DNA of 64,000 bases, taken from assembly GCA_029552745.1 (NCBI GenBank), contig JAKPDK010000070.1:186001-250000 (forward strand). The letters run 5' to 3'. The translations under genes were made by a program, and so were the position numbers. This document shows, piece by piece, positions 44,302-53,670 of this stretch. Source of the DNA: Candidatus Hydrogenedentota bacterium. GTDB lineage: Bacteria; Hydrogenedentota; Hydrogenedentia; Hydrogenedentales; SLHB01. Each line of letters opens with the position of its first letter. Positions within the stretch are counted from its first letter, which is position 1. The notes under the pieces were generated by a model. That model was not told where the DNA came from, did not search any database, and worked only from the letters and a program-made list of their open reading frames with translations.

Positions 44302-45825
44302 GTGAGTGATATGTCCGTTTTCTTGTGTAATTATCTTCGCGAAGCACGTCCAGAAACATTGTCCCCTGGTTTTGTGGCTTACTTGGGAAACTTAGCCACT
44401 ATAGCGGAAAAGGCGCCTGAGGTCGCCCGCGCCATTGTGAGGGAATTAGCCGACCAACGGAGCAACCTCAAGCTTATTGCCAGCGAGAATTACTCCTCCT
44501 TGGCGACTCAATCTGCGATGGCAAATCTGTTAACAGATAAATACGCGGAGGGTTTTCCGGGACACCGTTTTTATGCCGGCTGCGACAATGTCGATGCAAT
44601 TGAAGCCTATGCTTGCGAGCAGGCTTGTCGTTTGTTTGAATGCGAACATGCGTATGTGCAACCGCACAGTGGCGCCGACGCTAATCTTATCGCATATTGG
44701 GCCATACTGCAGACACGAATTGCGGCGCCAGCTCTCGCCGAAAACGACGTCAAGGATCCTTCAAAACTTACCCGCGAAGATTGGAATTCTCTGCGAGAAC
44801 GGCTTGGTAACCAGCGGCTGCTCGGGATGGACTATTACAGCGGCGGTCATCTTACACACGGTTACCGCCATAATGTGTCCGCCATGATGTTTGATGCCTA
44901 TAGTTACAGCGTCAACCGCGAAACGGGTTTACTCGACTACGATGCCATTGCACAGCTTGCTTCCGATATAAAGCCCCTCATTCTTTTGGCGGGTTATAGT
45001 GCTTATCCGCGAAAGATCGACTTTAAGAGATTGCGCCTGATTGCGAATAGCGTGGGGGCTGTGCTCATGGTTGATATGGCACATTTTGCAGGGCTTGTCG
45101 CCGGGAAAGTATTCGAAGGGGATTTTAACCCGGTTCTCCACGCGCATGTTGTGACCACGACGACACACAAGACACTCCGCGGTCCTCGGGGCGGTATGGT
45201 GCTTTGCACAAGTGAGTTCGCTGAGGCAGTGGATAAGGGTTGTCCGCTGGTTATTGGCGGTCCTTTGCCTCACGTCATAGCGGCCAAAGCTGTTGCACTT
45301 GCAGAGGCAAACACTCCTGAATTTCGGCAATACGCGGGGCGTATTGTTGAAAACGCTAGAACCTTGGCGGAGGCATGTATAGAGGAAGGTCTTTCTGTCG
45401 CAACGGGGGGGACCGATAATCACCTGCTTCTGGTAGATGTTACCCCCTTTGGTTTGAACGGCAGACAAGCAGAAAGCGCCCTGCGCGAATGTGGTATTAC
45501 CTTGAACCGGAACTCGTTACCCTATGATGTCAACGGTCCCTGGTATACCAGTGGCTTACGTATCGGTACGCCTGCCGTGACGACTTTAGGTATGGGCGAA
45601 GAGGAAATGCGGGAAATTGCGTCGGTGTTGAAACTGGTACTGGCTAACACGAAACCGGCGGTCGTTGATTCTGGTCCCAATGCGGGTAAACTCAGTAAGG
45701 CGAAGTACGAAATAGTCCCTGACGCCAAGAATGAGGCGCGTAGTAGGGTGAAAACCTTGCTTGAAAAGTTTCCGGTATATCCCGAACTCGATTTGGCCTT
45801 GTTGTCGAAAATGTTTGATAATTGA
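44302..45825 (+). CDS. glyA: Serine hydroxymethyltransferase (long form)
   Basis: This fold-type I PLP enzyme interconverts serine and glycine and supplies one-carbon units. It has KLIASENYSS near residue 55, HRFYAGCDNVD, VDMAHFAGLVAG and the PLP-lysine motif TTTTHKTLRGPRGG. At 507 residues it is about 90 longer than the E. coli enzyme. The extra length lies in an N-terminal extension and an insertion after the QPHSGADANL motif (DPSKLTREDW...), as in Chlamydia and related bacteria. The GTG at 44302 lies eight bases after AAGGAGA; an ATG three codons later is possible. I looked at the 200-base upstream gap and saw no recognisable riboswitch. Confidence 0.94.
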   Translation: MSDMSVFLCNYLREARPETLSPGFVAYLGNLATIAEKAPEVARAIVRELADQRSNLKLIASENYSSLATQSAMANLLTDKYAEGFPGHRFYAGCDNVDAIEAYACEQACRLFECEHAYVQPHSGADANLIAYWAILQTRIAAPALAENDVKDPSKLTREDWNSLRERLGNQRLLGMDYYSGGHLTHGYRHNVSAMMFDAYSYSVNRETGLLDYDAIAQLASDIKPLILLAGYSAYPRKIDFKRLRLIANSVGAVLMVDMAHFAGLVAGKVFEGDFNPVLHAHVVTTTTHKTLRGPRGGMVLCTSEFAEAVDKGCPLVIGGPLPHVIAAKAVALAEANTPEFRQYAGRIVENARTLAEACIEEGLSVATGGTDNHLLLVDVTPFGLNGRQAESALRECGITLNRNSLPYDVNGPWYTSGLRIGTPAVTTLGMGEEEMREIASVLKLVLANTKPAVVDSGPNAGKLSKAKYEIVPDAKNEARSRVKTLLEKFPVYPELDLALLSKMFDN

Positions 45826-45905
45826 GAAAGCGTGAGATTGGGACCTTTCTCATGTTGGTGTAAGGAGTAGTACAGCTCCCGGAGCTAGAGAGGAGGAACG
45901 TTGAT

Positions 45906-47192
45906 ATGGGTAAATTGGCAATAACCGGCGGCAAACCAGTGCGTGATGCAAAGAAGAAATGGCCGCAATGGCCCATTAGCGATGCGGCGGATGCCGCTCT
46001 TTTGTCGAAAATCACCCGTTCCAACCGTTGGTCGTTCGATGGTCCTTACGAATGGGAATTTGCACGGCGTTTCACCGAATATCAGAAAGCGAAACATGGT
46101 TTGTGCTGCGCCAATGGAACCGTCGCAATTCAATTGGCTTTGGAAGCGCTTGGGATTGGTGCTTATGACGAAGTCATTGTTCCCGGCATGACGTGGCAGG
46201 CGACTGCGGCTGCATGTCTGGATGTCAATGCAGTGCCCATTTTGGTCGACGTGGAACCCGATACCTGGTGCATTGATGTGAAACAAATCGAAGCCGCAAT
46301 TACAGACCGTACGCGGGCGGTAATTGTGGTGCATTTGTATGGGTGCATGCCGGACATGACGGCCATCAAAAGTCTGTGCAGGAAAAAGAATTTGTTTCTC
46401 ATTGAGGATTGTGCTCATCAGCATGGCGCTTTTTGGAAAGGCAAAGGGGTTGGAAGTATAGGAGATGTTGGGTGCTTCAGTTTTCAGGAAAGTAAAGTGC
46501 TTTCTTGTGGAGAGGGCGGTTTCAATACCTGCCAAACCCAGACTTTATTTGAAAAGTTGTATTCACTCCGCAACTGCGGACGGGGATGGCAGGGTGACCT
46601 TACCCATGCATTACAATCTGGAAACTATCGGATCACGGAGTGGCAGGCGGGGATTTTGTTAGGTGGTTTGAAACGTCTGGACAAACAAGTGAAACATCGT
46701 GATGCCAATGCGATGTACCTTAACTCGTTGTTGGCGCAGATCCCTGGGGTTCTCCCGATGCGTCGCCGCAAGGAAATAACTCAGGCCAGTTATTTCAATT
46801 TTGCTTTCCGTTTGGATTGGGAGAGGCTGGGATGTAAGGATCTGACGAACGTCCACTTCTCTGCCGCGTTGAGCAAAGAATTGGGAGGCGAGTGGGAACC
46901 GCCCTATGATCCTTTGAACAAGTGTGCACTTTACAAACCTCATACGAAACCCAGGCACAACTTAAACAAAACGTATTGGAAGATGATAGACCCGAGCCGT
47001 TACAGGTTGCCGGTGTGTGAAGACGCCAATGAAAAATCGGGCGTTGTCGTCCATCATCATGTGCTCCTGGGCACAAAAAAAGATATGGAAGATGTTGCCG
47101 AGGCAGTGGCAAAGATTGTGGCGAATTTGGATGAGCTCCGACAGATCCCTGCACCAAAACGGAAAAAGTATCGCGGTTTAGCCACCGTGTGA
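45906..47192 (+). CDS. DegT/DnrJ/EryC1/StrS family PLP aminotransferase (AHBA-synthase-like)
   Basis: This is the second fold-type I aminotransferase in the window, with 428 residues. Key features are GKPVRDAKKKWPQWP at the start, CANGTVAIQLALEALGIG, the IEDCAHQHGAFWKG PLP segment and the lysine motif QESKVLSCGEGG, then RNCGRGWQ. The family includes AHBA synthase and amino-sugar transaminases; many uncharacterised members occur beside sugar-acid enzymes. A strong GAGAGGAGG site precedes ATG 45906. It lies between glyA and nagA; an amino-sugar role would fit nagA, but that is inference. Confidence 0.88.
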   Translation: MGKLAITGGKPVRDAKKKWPQWPISDAADAALLSKITRSNRWSFDGPYEWEFARRFTEYQKAKHGLCCANGTVAIQLALEALGIGAYDEVIVPGMTWQATAAACLDVNAVPILVDVEPDTWCIDVKQIEAAITDRTRAVIVVHLYGCMPDMTAIKSLCRKKNLFLIEDCAHQHGAFWKGKGVGSIGDVGCFSFQESKVLSCGEGGFNTCQTQTLFEKLYSLRNCGRGWQGDLTHALQSGNYRITEWQAGILLGGLKRLDKQVKHRDANAMYLNSLLAQIPGVLPMRRRKEITQASYFNFAFRLDWERLGCKDLTNVHFSAALSKELGGEWEPPYDPLNKCALYKPHTKPRHNLNKTYWKMIDPSRYRLPVCEDANEKSGVVVHHHVLLGTKKDMEDVAEAVAKIVANLDELRQIPAPKRKKYRGLATV

Positions 47193-47214
47193 AACAGGTA
47201 GCGGCGTGTGACTA

Positions 47215-48399
47215 GTGACACCGAGCTCCGGGCAAATAATTGTTCGTGGGACGCTGATAGGCGAGGCCCGTCCCTCTGACGTTTTGATCGATCGAGACGG
47301 TCTAGTGTCGTCGGTGCGTCGCGTCGGTAAGTCGACGCCTCATGTGGGCTCGGAAAATGCCTTCATTGCCCCAACTCTTTTTGATATCCAAGTCAATGGC
47401 GCATTCGGCATAGACCTTCAGGATGATGGGTTATGTCCGGAGCATGTATATCTTTTATCGAAGAGGTTGGCTTCGTGCGGTATAGCCGCATGGGTACCTA
47501 CGCTGATAACTGCCTCTCAAGAGTCGTTGTTACGGCGTTGTAGAGTCTTTGCCGAATTGCTGCAAGACCCGGGTTTTGCCGCCACCGTTCCGGGGATACA
47601 CTTGGAAGGCCCCTATATTTCACCCCTCGACGGGCCTCGCGGCGCCCATGCGCGTCAGTTTGTCCGAAAGCCAAGCATTCGCGAATTCGAAAAGCTTTTC
47701 AAGGCGGCAGATGGACATATTTGTTACATCACGCTTGCGCCCGAGTGCGATGGGGCAATTCCCTTTATACGTGCCGTGAGGTCTTTAGGGGTATCGGTTG
47801 CCTTGGGACACCATGCCGCCACACCGGAACAAATTGCAAAAGCGGTTGAAGCGGGTGCACGCTTATGCACCCATTTGGGGAATGGCTTGGCTTCCCAGAT
47901 TCATAGACACAATAACCCCCTTTGGGCACAACTGGCTGATGATCGGCTTACCGCCTCGGTGATAGCGGATTTGGAACACTTGCCCCCACCTGTCCTAAAG
48001 TGCTTCGTGCGAATGAAAGGCGCTAGCCGCATTATTTTGACGTCCGACGTTGTGCATCTGGCAGGGCTGCCTTCGGGAGAATATACGCTTATGGGGGTAC
48101 CCGTGCGACTGAGAAAAAGCGGGCGCATTTGCCTCTCCGGTACGGATCTGCTTGCAGGAAGTTCGTTAATGCTCTTGCAGGGTGTTGTTAATGCAGCTCA
48201 AACGACAGACATGACTTTGGAACAGGCCTTCCAGTGTGCTGGCACAATTCCTGCCCAGTTTTTGGGTGTACCCAGGACATTTCGACTTCCTACGCCGGGT
48301 TCGCCGGCTGATTTTATTGTTTTTTGCTTAAAAGATACCCAGCGGGGCAAAAAAGTCGATATTCTGGCTTCTTTTGTGGACGGTAGGCGCCGACGATAA
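47215..48399 (+). CDS. nagA: N-acetylglucosamine-6-phosphate deacetylase
   Basis: This 394-residue amidohydrolase has FIAPTLFDIQVNGAFG near the start (the HxN-like region reads DIQVN), HLEGPYISPLDGPRGAH, the metal-ligand ALGHHAATPEQ, CTHLGNGL and the catalytic Asp in LTSDVVHLAG. NagA removes the acetyl group from GlcNAc-6-phosphate in amino-sugar and cell-wall recycling. The start is GTG 47215, the first possible one after an in-frame stop, with a weak ribosome site 22 bases after the aminotransferase stop. nagB and a transporter are not in the window. Confidence 0.88.
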   Translation: MTPSSGQIIVRGTLIGEARPSDVLIDRDGLVSSVRRVGKSTPHVGSENAFIAPTLFDIQVNGAFGIDLQDDGLCPEHVYLLSKRLASCGIAAWVPTLITASQESLLRRCRVFAELLQDPGFAATVPGIHLEGPYISPLDGPRGAHARQFVRKPSIREFEKLFKAADGHICYITLAPECDGAIPFIRAVRSLGVSVALGHHAATPEQIAKAVEAGARLCTHLGNGLASQIHRHNNPLWAQLADDRLTASVIADLEHLPPPVLKCFVRMKGASRIILTSDVVHLAGLPSGEYTLMGVPVRLRKSGRICLSGTDLLAGSSLMLLQGVVNAAQTTDMTLEQAFQCAGTIPAQFLGVPRTFRLPTPGSPADFIVFCLKDTQRGKKVDILASFVDGRRRR

Positions 48400-48446
48400 T
48401 TCCTGCCCAATACTCAAGAGAAAAACACACCCAGTTTTGTTTCCGA

Positions 48447-48452
48447 TATAAT
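48447..48452 (+). promoter_or_regulatory. Candidate -10 box upstream of the penicillin-acylase-family gene
   Basis: A perfect TATAAT lies 20 bases before ATG 48473, in the 73-base gap after nagA. There is no clear -35 hexamer. Transcription from here would leave a leader of only about 14 bases. Confidence 0.3.
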
Positions 48453-48472
48453 GAAAGGGCTAGAGAAAGGCA

Positions 48473-51400
48473 ATGCATCACCGTCTATTGAGACACATAT
48501 TACTACTCGGACGTGTAGTTGCAGCCGTCTATCTTTGTGTCTTTTCCTGCTTTGCTTTTGGTCAAGTGCCTGATAACCCCATCGAGCTGTGGAATCATGT
48601 CACGGTTTATCGCGACGAATGGGGAGTGCCCCACGTTTTTGCGGATTCGTTGCGTGCTCTTGGTTTCGGTTTTGGGTATGCACAGGCGGATGACCACATT
48701 GTTCAGATGATGACTGCCTACCGCGTTGCTTCAGGAAGGGCGGCGGAGATTTTGGGGGAGTCTTATGCTGCTTCCGATGAACTCGCCCTCATGATGGGGC
48801 ATTTAGATCTGGCACGGGAGTTGTATCCGGCACTTGACCCAGCGACGCGCGAACTATGCGAGGGATTCGCCTTAGGCGTCAACGCCTGGATTGTCGATTG
48901 GCGTGGCAGAGTGCCGGAATGGGTGGACGGCGTGAAGCCGGAAGAGGTTCTCGCTCTGATGCATTGCTATCTAATGAGTTTTGCCCCGTTGGACCTTTCG
49001 GGGGTTTTCCGACGCGCTCCGGGTACCCCTTCCGCAAATGCCTGGGCGCTCTCTCCATCTAGAACAAACTCCGGTGGGGCGATCTTGGTCATGAACCCTC
49101 ATGCAGACTACGCCAGTCCGTTTCAGTGGTACGAGGCACATCTTGTGTGTCCCGGAATTAACATTTACGGAGCGACCCTCTTCGGTTTACCCGTCATTCT
49201 GCAGGGACACAACGGGTTTTTGGCTTGGGCAATTTCTCCGAATCAGCCAGATTTTGCGGATGTTTACATTGAGAAAGAGCCCAAATTCCCCGTTTCACCC
49301 AAAATGATAGGTGGGACAGAGCTGGAAAAGAAATTTCAAGCATTTATGATGAGTCGCGTCCAGCCGCGGACGTTCTACGTGAAGACGCCGCGAGGTTTAC
49401 AGCGGCGCCATGTGAGCCGGTTCTATACGCCGCGAGGCCCGGTTATTTCAAGAAAAGAGGGCAATTTCTATTCCTACCTTGTTGGGGGGTATCCGGATTT
49501 CGGAAGTATTGCGCAGTTCCTTCAAATGGCGTCTTCAAATAACCTTCCGTCGTTTCTTGGGGCGCTTTCTTTGCATCAGCTGCCGTGTTTCCATATTGTG
49601 TATGCTGATAGAGAGGGAAACATCGCTTATTTCTATAACACAAAGACCGGTTTTCGTTCTGTTCGGCATTTACCGCCTACCGAAGGTCAAGCCGAGGGGA
49701 AACAACCAGTCATCAGCATAACTGCATGGGATAAGCCTCTGCCCTCGGATGACCTCAGATACGCCTGGGGGCAAATTATGCCCTTTTCTATTTTGCCGGC
49801 GGCAATAAATCCTGAATCCGGTTTCGTCCAGGCGTGTGGAACGACGCCCTGGGGAGCCGCGTCCTCCTCAAAAATCTCGCCGGATAACTATCCGAATTGG
49901 TTAGTACGAGACCGCGATAGTTACCGCGCCCGGCGCGTCAGGCACCTTCTCGGTATGGGGACGCGTTCGTATGTCGAAGTTCAGTCGATGGTCTATGACG
50001 TTCTTGTTCCGTTCGCAGCGTCTGCCATTCCAAAACTGCTCGAAATAGCCGACCAACGGCAAGACGTTGTGAAGAACCTGCACCCTGATTTACCCGCCGC
50101 TCTTGAGTTACTACGAAAATGGAGTTGTGTGGCGGAAACGAACAGTCCCGCTATGACTTTCTTCCATGTATGGTGGTCATCTTATCGTAACCTCACACCC
50201 GGATTTGAAGAGGAAACAGACCGCTACGATGCGTTTTGTTCCGGTCAAATGAACCCTCAACTGGCCCTCGACGCTGCTGCCCAGGCGGTACGTCTTATGC
50301 GAAATGAGTTTCACACGATAAGTGTTCCTTGGGGAAATGTACACGCCGTCAGCCGTGGCGAGCGAACCGAACCCATTGCGGGTGGTTCGACAGGTGATCC
50401 GTTATTCTATGTGGCAGATCTTTCTTTTCGTGCAGGTACGTGGCAGACGAATGGCGGTTTTGGTTTTGCTATGGTGGTAAATCTGGGACAACAGACACAA
50501 GCTGTGAGCATGTTGCCTTTCGGAGTTTCCGAGTTTCCTAACTCGCCGCATTTTGCAGATCAACTTGACCTCCTCCTCAACCGACGTTTCAAACTTACTC
50601 GTTTTGTTCCGGAGCAAGTGCAGCGGTATGTATCCTCAGCACTTGGTCGCAATATCACACTTTTACCCCAAGGAATAGAGGGAATCTGCAGGTTGCGGGC
50701 GCCAAGCCCCGTTCAAATTGTAGCGAAAACCAGTGCAACGGCACCGAGTTCTTTGCCGGAAAACCTTTCTCCTTACACGATGTTCCTCCATTTGGAACAG
50801 ACGCCTCAAGAAGTTGACGTTCTCGTTGAGGCACAGTGGCACATCCCGCCCGAGCTTTGTCCCGATGAGCAATTCCAATTTTTGCGTGTCTATATGAACA
50901 CAGAAAAGAACAAGTGGGTCGTAGTTCCTGCGCAGAACTCAGATGAAAAGACCCGAATGATTTCTTTTAGGGGTACTTGTCGAAATTCCTATGTCGTCTT
51001 GGGACCCGGTGTTGACGAAGGTGTGGCTCAGACTCCTTCCGAGCAGCCCCAAAAAGAGACTTCGCGTGAATCTTCCTCCACCTCACAACAGAGGGAGGAC
51101 CGAGGTTCGCAAGACATACCGAACAACGAGTCAAACGATTCAAATCGTCCTTCAAGTTCCACAAGTGAAGATGAAAAAAGCAGCACGCTGTCGAAAGGGG
51201 ATAATGCGATAATAAATCCCCAAAGTAGTCGTCCGAGAGATGTAGTGGCGTGGGGTGAAAAAATTGATCTCAAGAGTGTTGATGGAGCTGGCGAAATTCA
51301 GTTTGTTTTTGAAAGGGAGGTGGGCGTGCGTCTTTCTGTTGCGAGCGCGGTGCCCGCGGCCTTGCCTGAAGGACTCCAGATTTTTTCCGACTGTTATTAT

Positions 51401-51634
51401 GTAACCTGTTCTGATCCTACTGTGAAGGGAGAGGGCAAGGTGACATTAAAAACTTCGTCAATACCCGAGAAAACACAAAACGTTCATAATGTACAGATTT
51501 TTGGTTGGAATGACTCGACGGGGTGGACGGCGCTGGATACGGAATGGCCCAGGGATATGCCGGGCATAGCCACGGCGCGGACACCTGTTATCTACAAGGC
51601 CTATGTCCTACTCGGCTCCACGTCAGGGTCGTAA
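48473..51634 (+). CDS. Penicillin-acylase-family (S45) exported amidase homologue
   Basis: This 1053-residue protein has a signal peptide of about 31 residues (ending CFAFGQ). The S45 pattern follows: VTVYRDEWGVPHVFADS, GFGYAQADDHIVQM, RTNSGGAILVMNPHADY and QGHNGFLAWAIS. Family enzymes are cut into two chains at an N-terminal nucleophile Ser within SNAW-like sequence. Here the stretch is PSANAWAL, so the residue directly before Asn is Ala188 and the nearest Ser is 187. The last 270 residues add a strand-rich part, a Ser/Glu-rich linker (about 850-925) and a final domain ending in strands. Substrate unknown; beta-lactams, acyl-homoserine lactones or acyl-peptides are possible for the family. 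Confidence 0.82.
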   Translation: MHHRLLRHILLLGRVVAAVYLCVFSCFAFGQVPDNPIELWNHVTVYRDEWGVPHVFADSLRALGFGFGYAQADDHIVQMMTAYRVASGRAAEILGESYAASDELALMMGHLDLARELYPALDPATRELCEGFALGVNAWIVDWRGRVPEWVDGVKPEEVLALMHCYLMSFAPLDLSGVFRRAPGTPSANAWALSPSRTNSGGAILVMNPHADYASPFQWYEAHLVCPGINIYGATLFGLPVILQGHNGFLAWAISPNQPDFADVYIEKEPKFPVSPKMIGGTELEKKFQAFMMSRVQPRTFYVKTPRGLQRRHVSRFYTPRGPVISRKEGNFYSYLVGGYPDFGSIAQFLQMASSNNLPSFLGALSLHQLPCFHIVYADREGNIAYFYNTKTGFRSVRHLPPTEGQAEGKQPVISITAWDKPLPSDDLRYAWGQIMPFSILPAAINPESGFVQACGTTPWGAASSSKISPDNYPNWLVRDRDSYRARRVRHLLGMGTRSYVEVQSMVYDVLVPFAASAIPKLLEIADQRQDVVKNLHPDLPAALELLRKWSCVAETNSPAMTFFHVWWSSYRNLTPGFEEETDRYDAFCSGQMNPQLALDAAAQAVRLMRNEFHTISVPWGNVHAVSRGERTEPIAGGSTGDPLFYVADLSFRAGTWQTNGGFGFAMVVNLGQQTQAVSMLPFGVSEFPNSPHFADQLDLLLNRRFKLTRFVPEQVQRYVSSALGRNITLLPQGIEGICRLRAPSPVQIVAKTSATAPSSLPENLSPYTMFLHLEQTPQEVDVLVEAQWHIPPELCPDEQFQFLRVYMNTEKNKWVVVPAQNSDEKTRMISFRGTCRNSYVVLGPGVDEGVAQTPSEQPQKETSRESSSTSQQREDRGSQDIPNNESNDSNRPSSSTSEDEKSSTLSKGDNAIINPQSSRPRDVVAWGEKIDLKSVDGAGEIQFVFEREVGVRLSVASAVPAALPEGLQIFSDCYYVTCSDPTVKGEGKVTLKTSSIPEKTQNVHNVQIFGWNDSTGWTALDTEWPRDMPGIATARTPVIYKAYVLLGSTSGS

Positions 51635-51692
51635 TTAGCTGCTATGAAGATTTTGGATTTAACCGAATGTGTCAAGTAGAAGGGTAGGTTTT

Positions 51693-52448
51693 ATGAATGT
51701 AGACCGCTTAAAGAAATTGCTGGACGACGTTGCGGCAGGTAAGTGTTCGCCAGAAGAGGCCATGAGTCGTCTTCGGGGAATGCCATTCGAAGATGTGGAA
51801 TTTGTAAAAATTGACCATCACCGGGCACTGAGAAAAGGGTTTCCCGAGGTCGTCTTCGGATCGGGCAAGACACCCGAACAGGTTGTACAGATTGTAACTC
51901 GAATGAGGGAAGAGGGGAGTAACGTTCTTGTAACCCGTTCCACGCCGGAGATCGCGGAAGAAGTCTTGCGAGCCCACCCAGATGTGACCTACCATAAAGC
52001 GGCTCGTGCCTTGACGCTTGTGCTGTCTCCGCCCCAAAAGTTTCCCGGGTACGTTGCCGTTCTATGTGCAGGCACATCAGATATGCCCGTAGCTGATGAA
52101 GCCGCGGTGACCTGTGAAATAATGGGCGTTGAAGTCGAACGCGTTTATGACGTCGGGGTAGCAGGCATTCATCGTCTGTTTGCGCAAAGACAGGTTCTTG
52201 AATCTGCTAAGGTCACCATTGTTTGTGCGGGCATGGAAGGAGCGTTGCCAAGTGTCGTAGCGGGTCTTGTGGATTACCCGGTGATTGCCGTGCCGACCAG
52301 CGTCGGATACGGGGCGAGTTTTGGAGGAGTGACCGCTTTGCTTGCTATGTTGAATTCCTGTGCTACGGGCGTGGCAGTTGTAAACATTGATAATGGGTTT
52401 GGCGCGGGTGCTCTTGCTGCATTGATCATGCGTGCCGCAAATCGCTGA
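51693..52448 (+). CDS. larB: Nickel-pincer cofactor biosynthesis protein LarB
   Basis: This 251-residue protein has a short N-terminal helical region (LKKLLDDVAAGKCSPEEAM) and a PurE-like C-terminal core with LCAGTSDMPVADEAAVT, YDVGVAGIHRL and VPTSVGYGASFGG. LarB carboxylates and hydrolyses nicotinic acid adenine dinucleotide as the first step to the nickel-pincer nucleotide used by lactate racemase-type enzymes. ATG 51693 was preferred to 51669 because it matches the family start and follows AGGGTAGG. LarC is the next gene, 22 bases on. LarE and LarA are not present. Confidence 0.9.
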   Translation: MNVDRLKKLLDDVAAGKCSPEEAMSRLRGMPFEDVEFVKIDHHRALRKGFPEVVFGSGKTPEQVVQIVTRMREEGSNVLVTRSTPEIAEEVLRAHPDVTYHKAARALTLVLSPPQKFPGYVAVLCAGTSDMPVADEAAVTCEIMGVEVERVYDVGVAGIHRLFAQRQVLESAKVTIVCAGMEGALPSVVAGLVDYPVIAVPTSVGYGASFGGVTALLAMLNSCATGVAVVNIDNGFGAGALAALIMRAANR

Positions 52449-52470
52449 GCATACTAAACGAGGATGCATT

Positions 52471-53670
52471 ATGAAAACACTGTATTTTGATTGTTTCTGT
52501 GGCGCCAGTGGGGACATGATAGTTGGCTCCTTGCTGGATATTGGGGTGGATTTTGGCGAGCTAGAGCAGATGATTCGCTCCATGCCAATTACAGGCTTTA
52601 AGCTCAAGTCGGAAAAAGTGAAAAAGAAAGGTATTGCCGCAACCCAGTTTTCAGTCATTATGGACAATAACGTCAAACAACCCCATCGTCACCTTCATCA
52701 TGTGCTGGAGATTATCAACGGCGGTAATCTTCCTGAGAAGGTAAAAACGGCCGCTTCCGAGACGTTTCGTCTGATTGCGGAAGCCGAGGCAACGGTTCAT
52801 GCCACCCCCGTTGACCACGTGCATTTTCATGAGGTGGGCGCTATAGATTCAATAGTGGACATCGTAGGCGCCCATATTGCCCTTTATCTGCTCCAGGTTG
52901 ACGCAGTGTTTTCTTCTCCTCTGCTAACAGGGTTTGGAAGCATACAATGCGATCACGGTGTCATGCCTGTGCCCGCCCCAGCAACCGCCTTGCTGTTGAG
53001 GGGGATACCTTGGTCTTCCGGTGATGTGGCAACCGAGCTGTTGACCCCCACCGGGGCGGCGCTCCTACGCTATGTCGTGAAAGACTTTCGTCCTATGTTA
53101 CCCATGCGTGTGGATAAAGTGGGGTATGGCAGCGGCACACGCGATCTTCCTGACCGTGCCAATGTATTACGGGCCTTTTTGGGAGAGTCTTGCGAAGTGG
53201 CGCGAGTGTCCGAAGAGATTTCGGTCATAGAGACGAATGTAGACGATATGACACCGGAAACGCTTGCGCCACTTGTGGGGAACCTTATTGAGGCAGGGGC
53301 ACGAGACGCTTTTTTGTGTCCTGTGCTAGGAAAGAAAGGGAGGATGGGCTTTTGGCTCACGGTTCTGTGCGATGCGGACAAGGTTTCGAAACTCGCGGAT
53401 TTGATCTTTTGCTCTACTTCTACGTTTGGTATTCGAATACGTTCGGAGCATAGGATATGTCTCGAAAGAGAATGGAAATGGGTGAAGACGGATTGGGGCA
53501 AGATTCGCGTGAAAATAGGTAAAATGGGAGACAATGCTATCCGCAGGGCGCCGGAATTTGAAGATTGTCGTGCTGCGGCAGTAAAGCATGGAACAACTGT
53601 ATTGGAAGTATACCAGGCGGCACTGTCTGCTGCGGTGAGGGGAGAGTTCTGCGATGTCCATGAAAAATGA
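52471..53670 (+). CDS. larC: Nickel-pincer cofactor biosynthesis protein LarC (nickel insertion)
   Basis: This 399-residue protein starts MKTLYFDCFCGASGDM and has HFHEVGAIDSIVDIVG and ETNVDDMTPE, all LarC landmarks. LarC inserts nickel into the sulfur-containing pincer precursor at the expense of CTP. Here LarC is a single uninterrupted frame, whereas in some lactobacilli it is made by a programmed frameshift. The ATG follows CGAGGA. The coaD gene begins inside its last 17 bases, so translation of the two is probably coupled. Confidence 0.9.
   Translation: MKTLYFDCFCGASGDMIVGSLLDIGVDFGELEQMIRSMPITGFKLKSEKVKKKGIAATQFSVIMDNNVKQPHRHLHHVLEIINGGNLPEKVKTAASETFRLIAEAEATVHATPVDHVHFHEVGAIDSIVDIVGAHIALYLLQVDAVFSSPLLTGFGSIQCDHGVMPVPAPATALLLRGIPWSSGDVATELLTPTGAALLRYVVKDFRPMLPMRVDKVGYGSGTRDLPDRANVLRAFLGESCEVARVSEEISVIETNVDDMTPETLAPLVGNLIEAGARDAFLCPVLGKKGRMGFWLTVLCDADKVSKLADLIFCSTSTFGIRIRSEHRICLEREWKWVKTDWGKIRVKIGKMGDNAIRRAPEFEDCRAAAVKHGTTVLEVYQAALSAAVRGEFCDVHEK

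Noticed and set aside
45830-45852. Terminator after glyA (GAGAAAG...CTTTCTC)
   Set aside because: The stem is only seven base pairs with a large loop and no following T-run, so termination is not supported.
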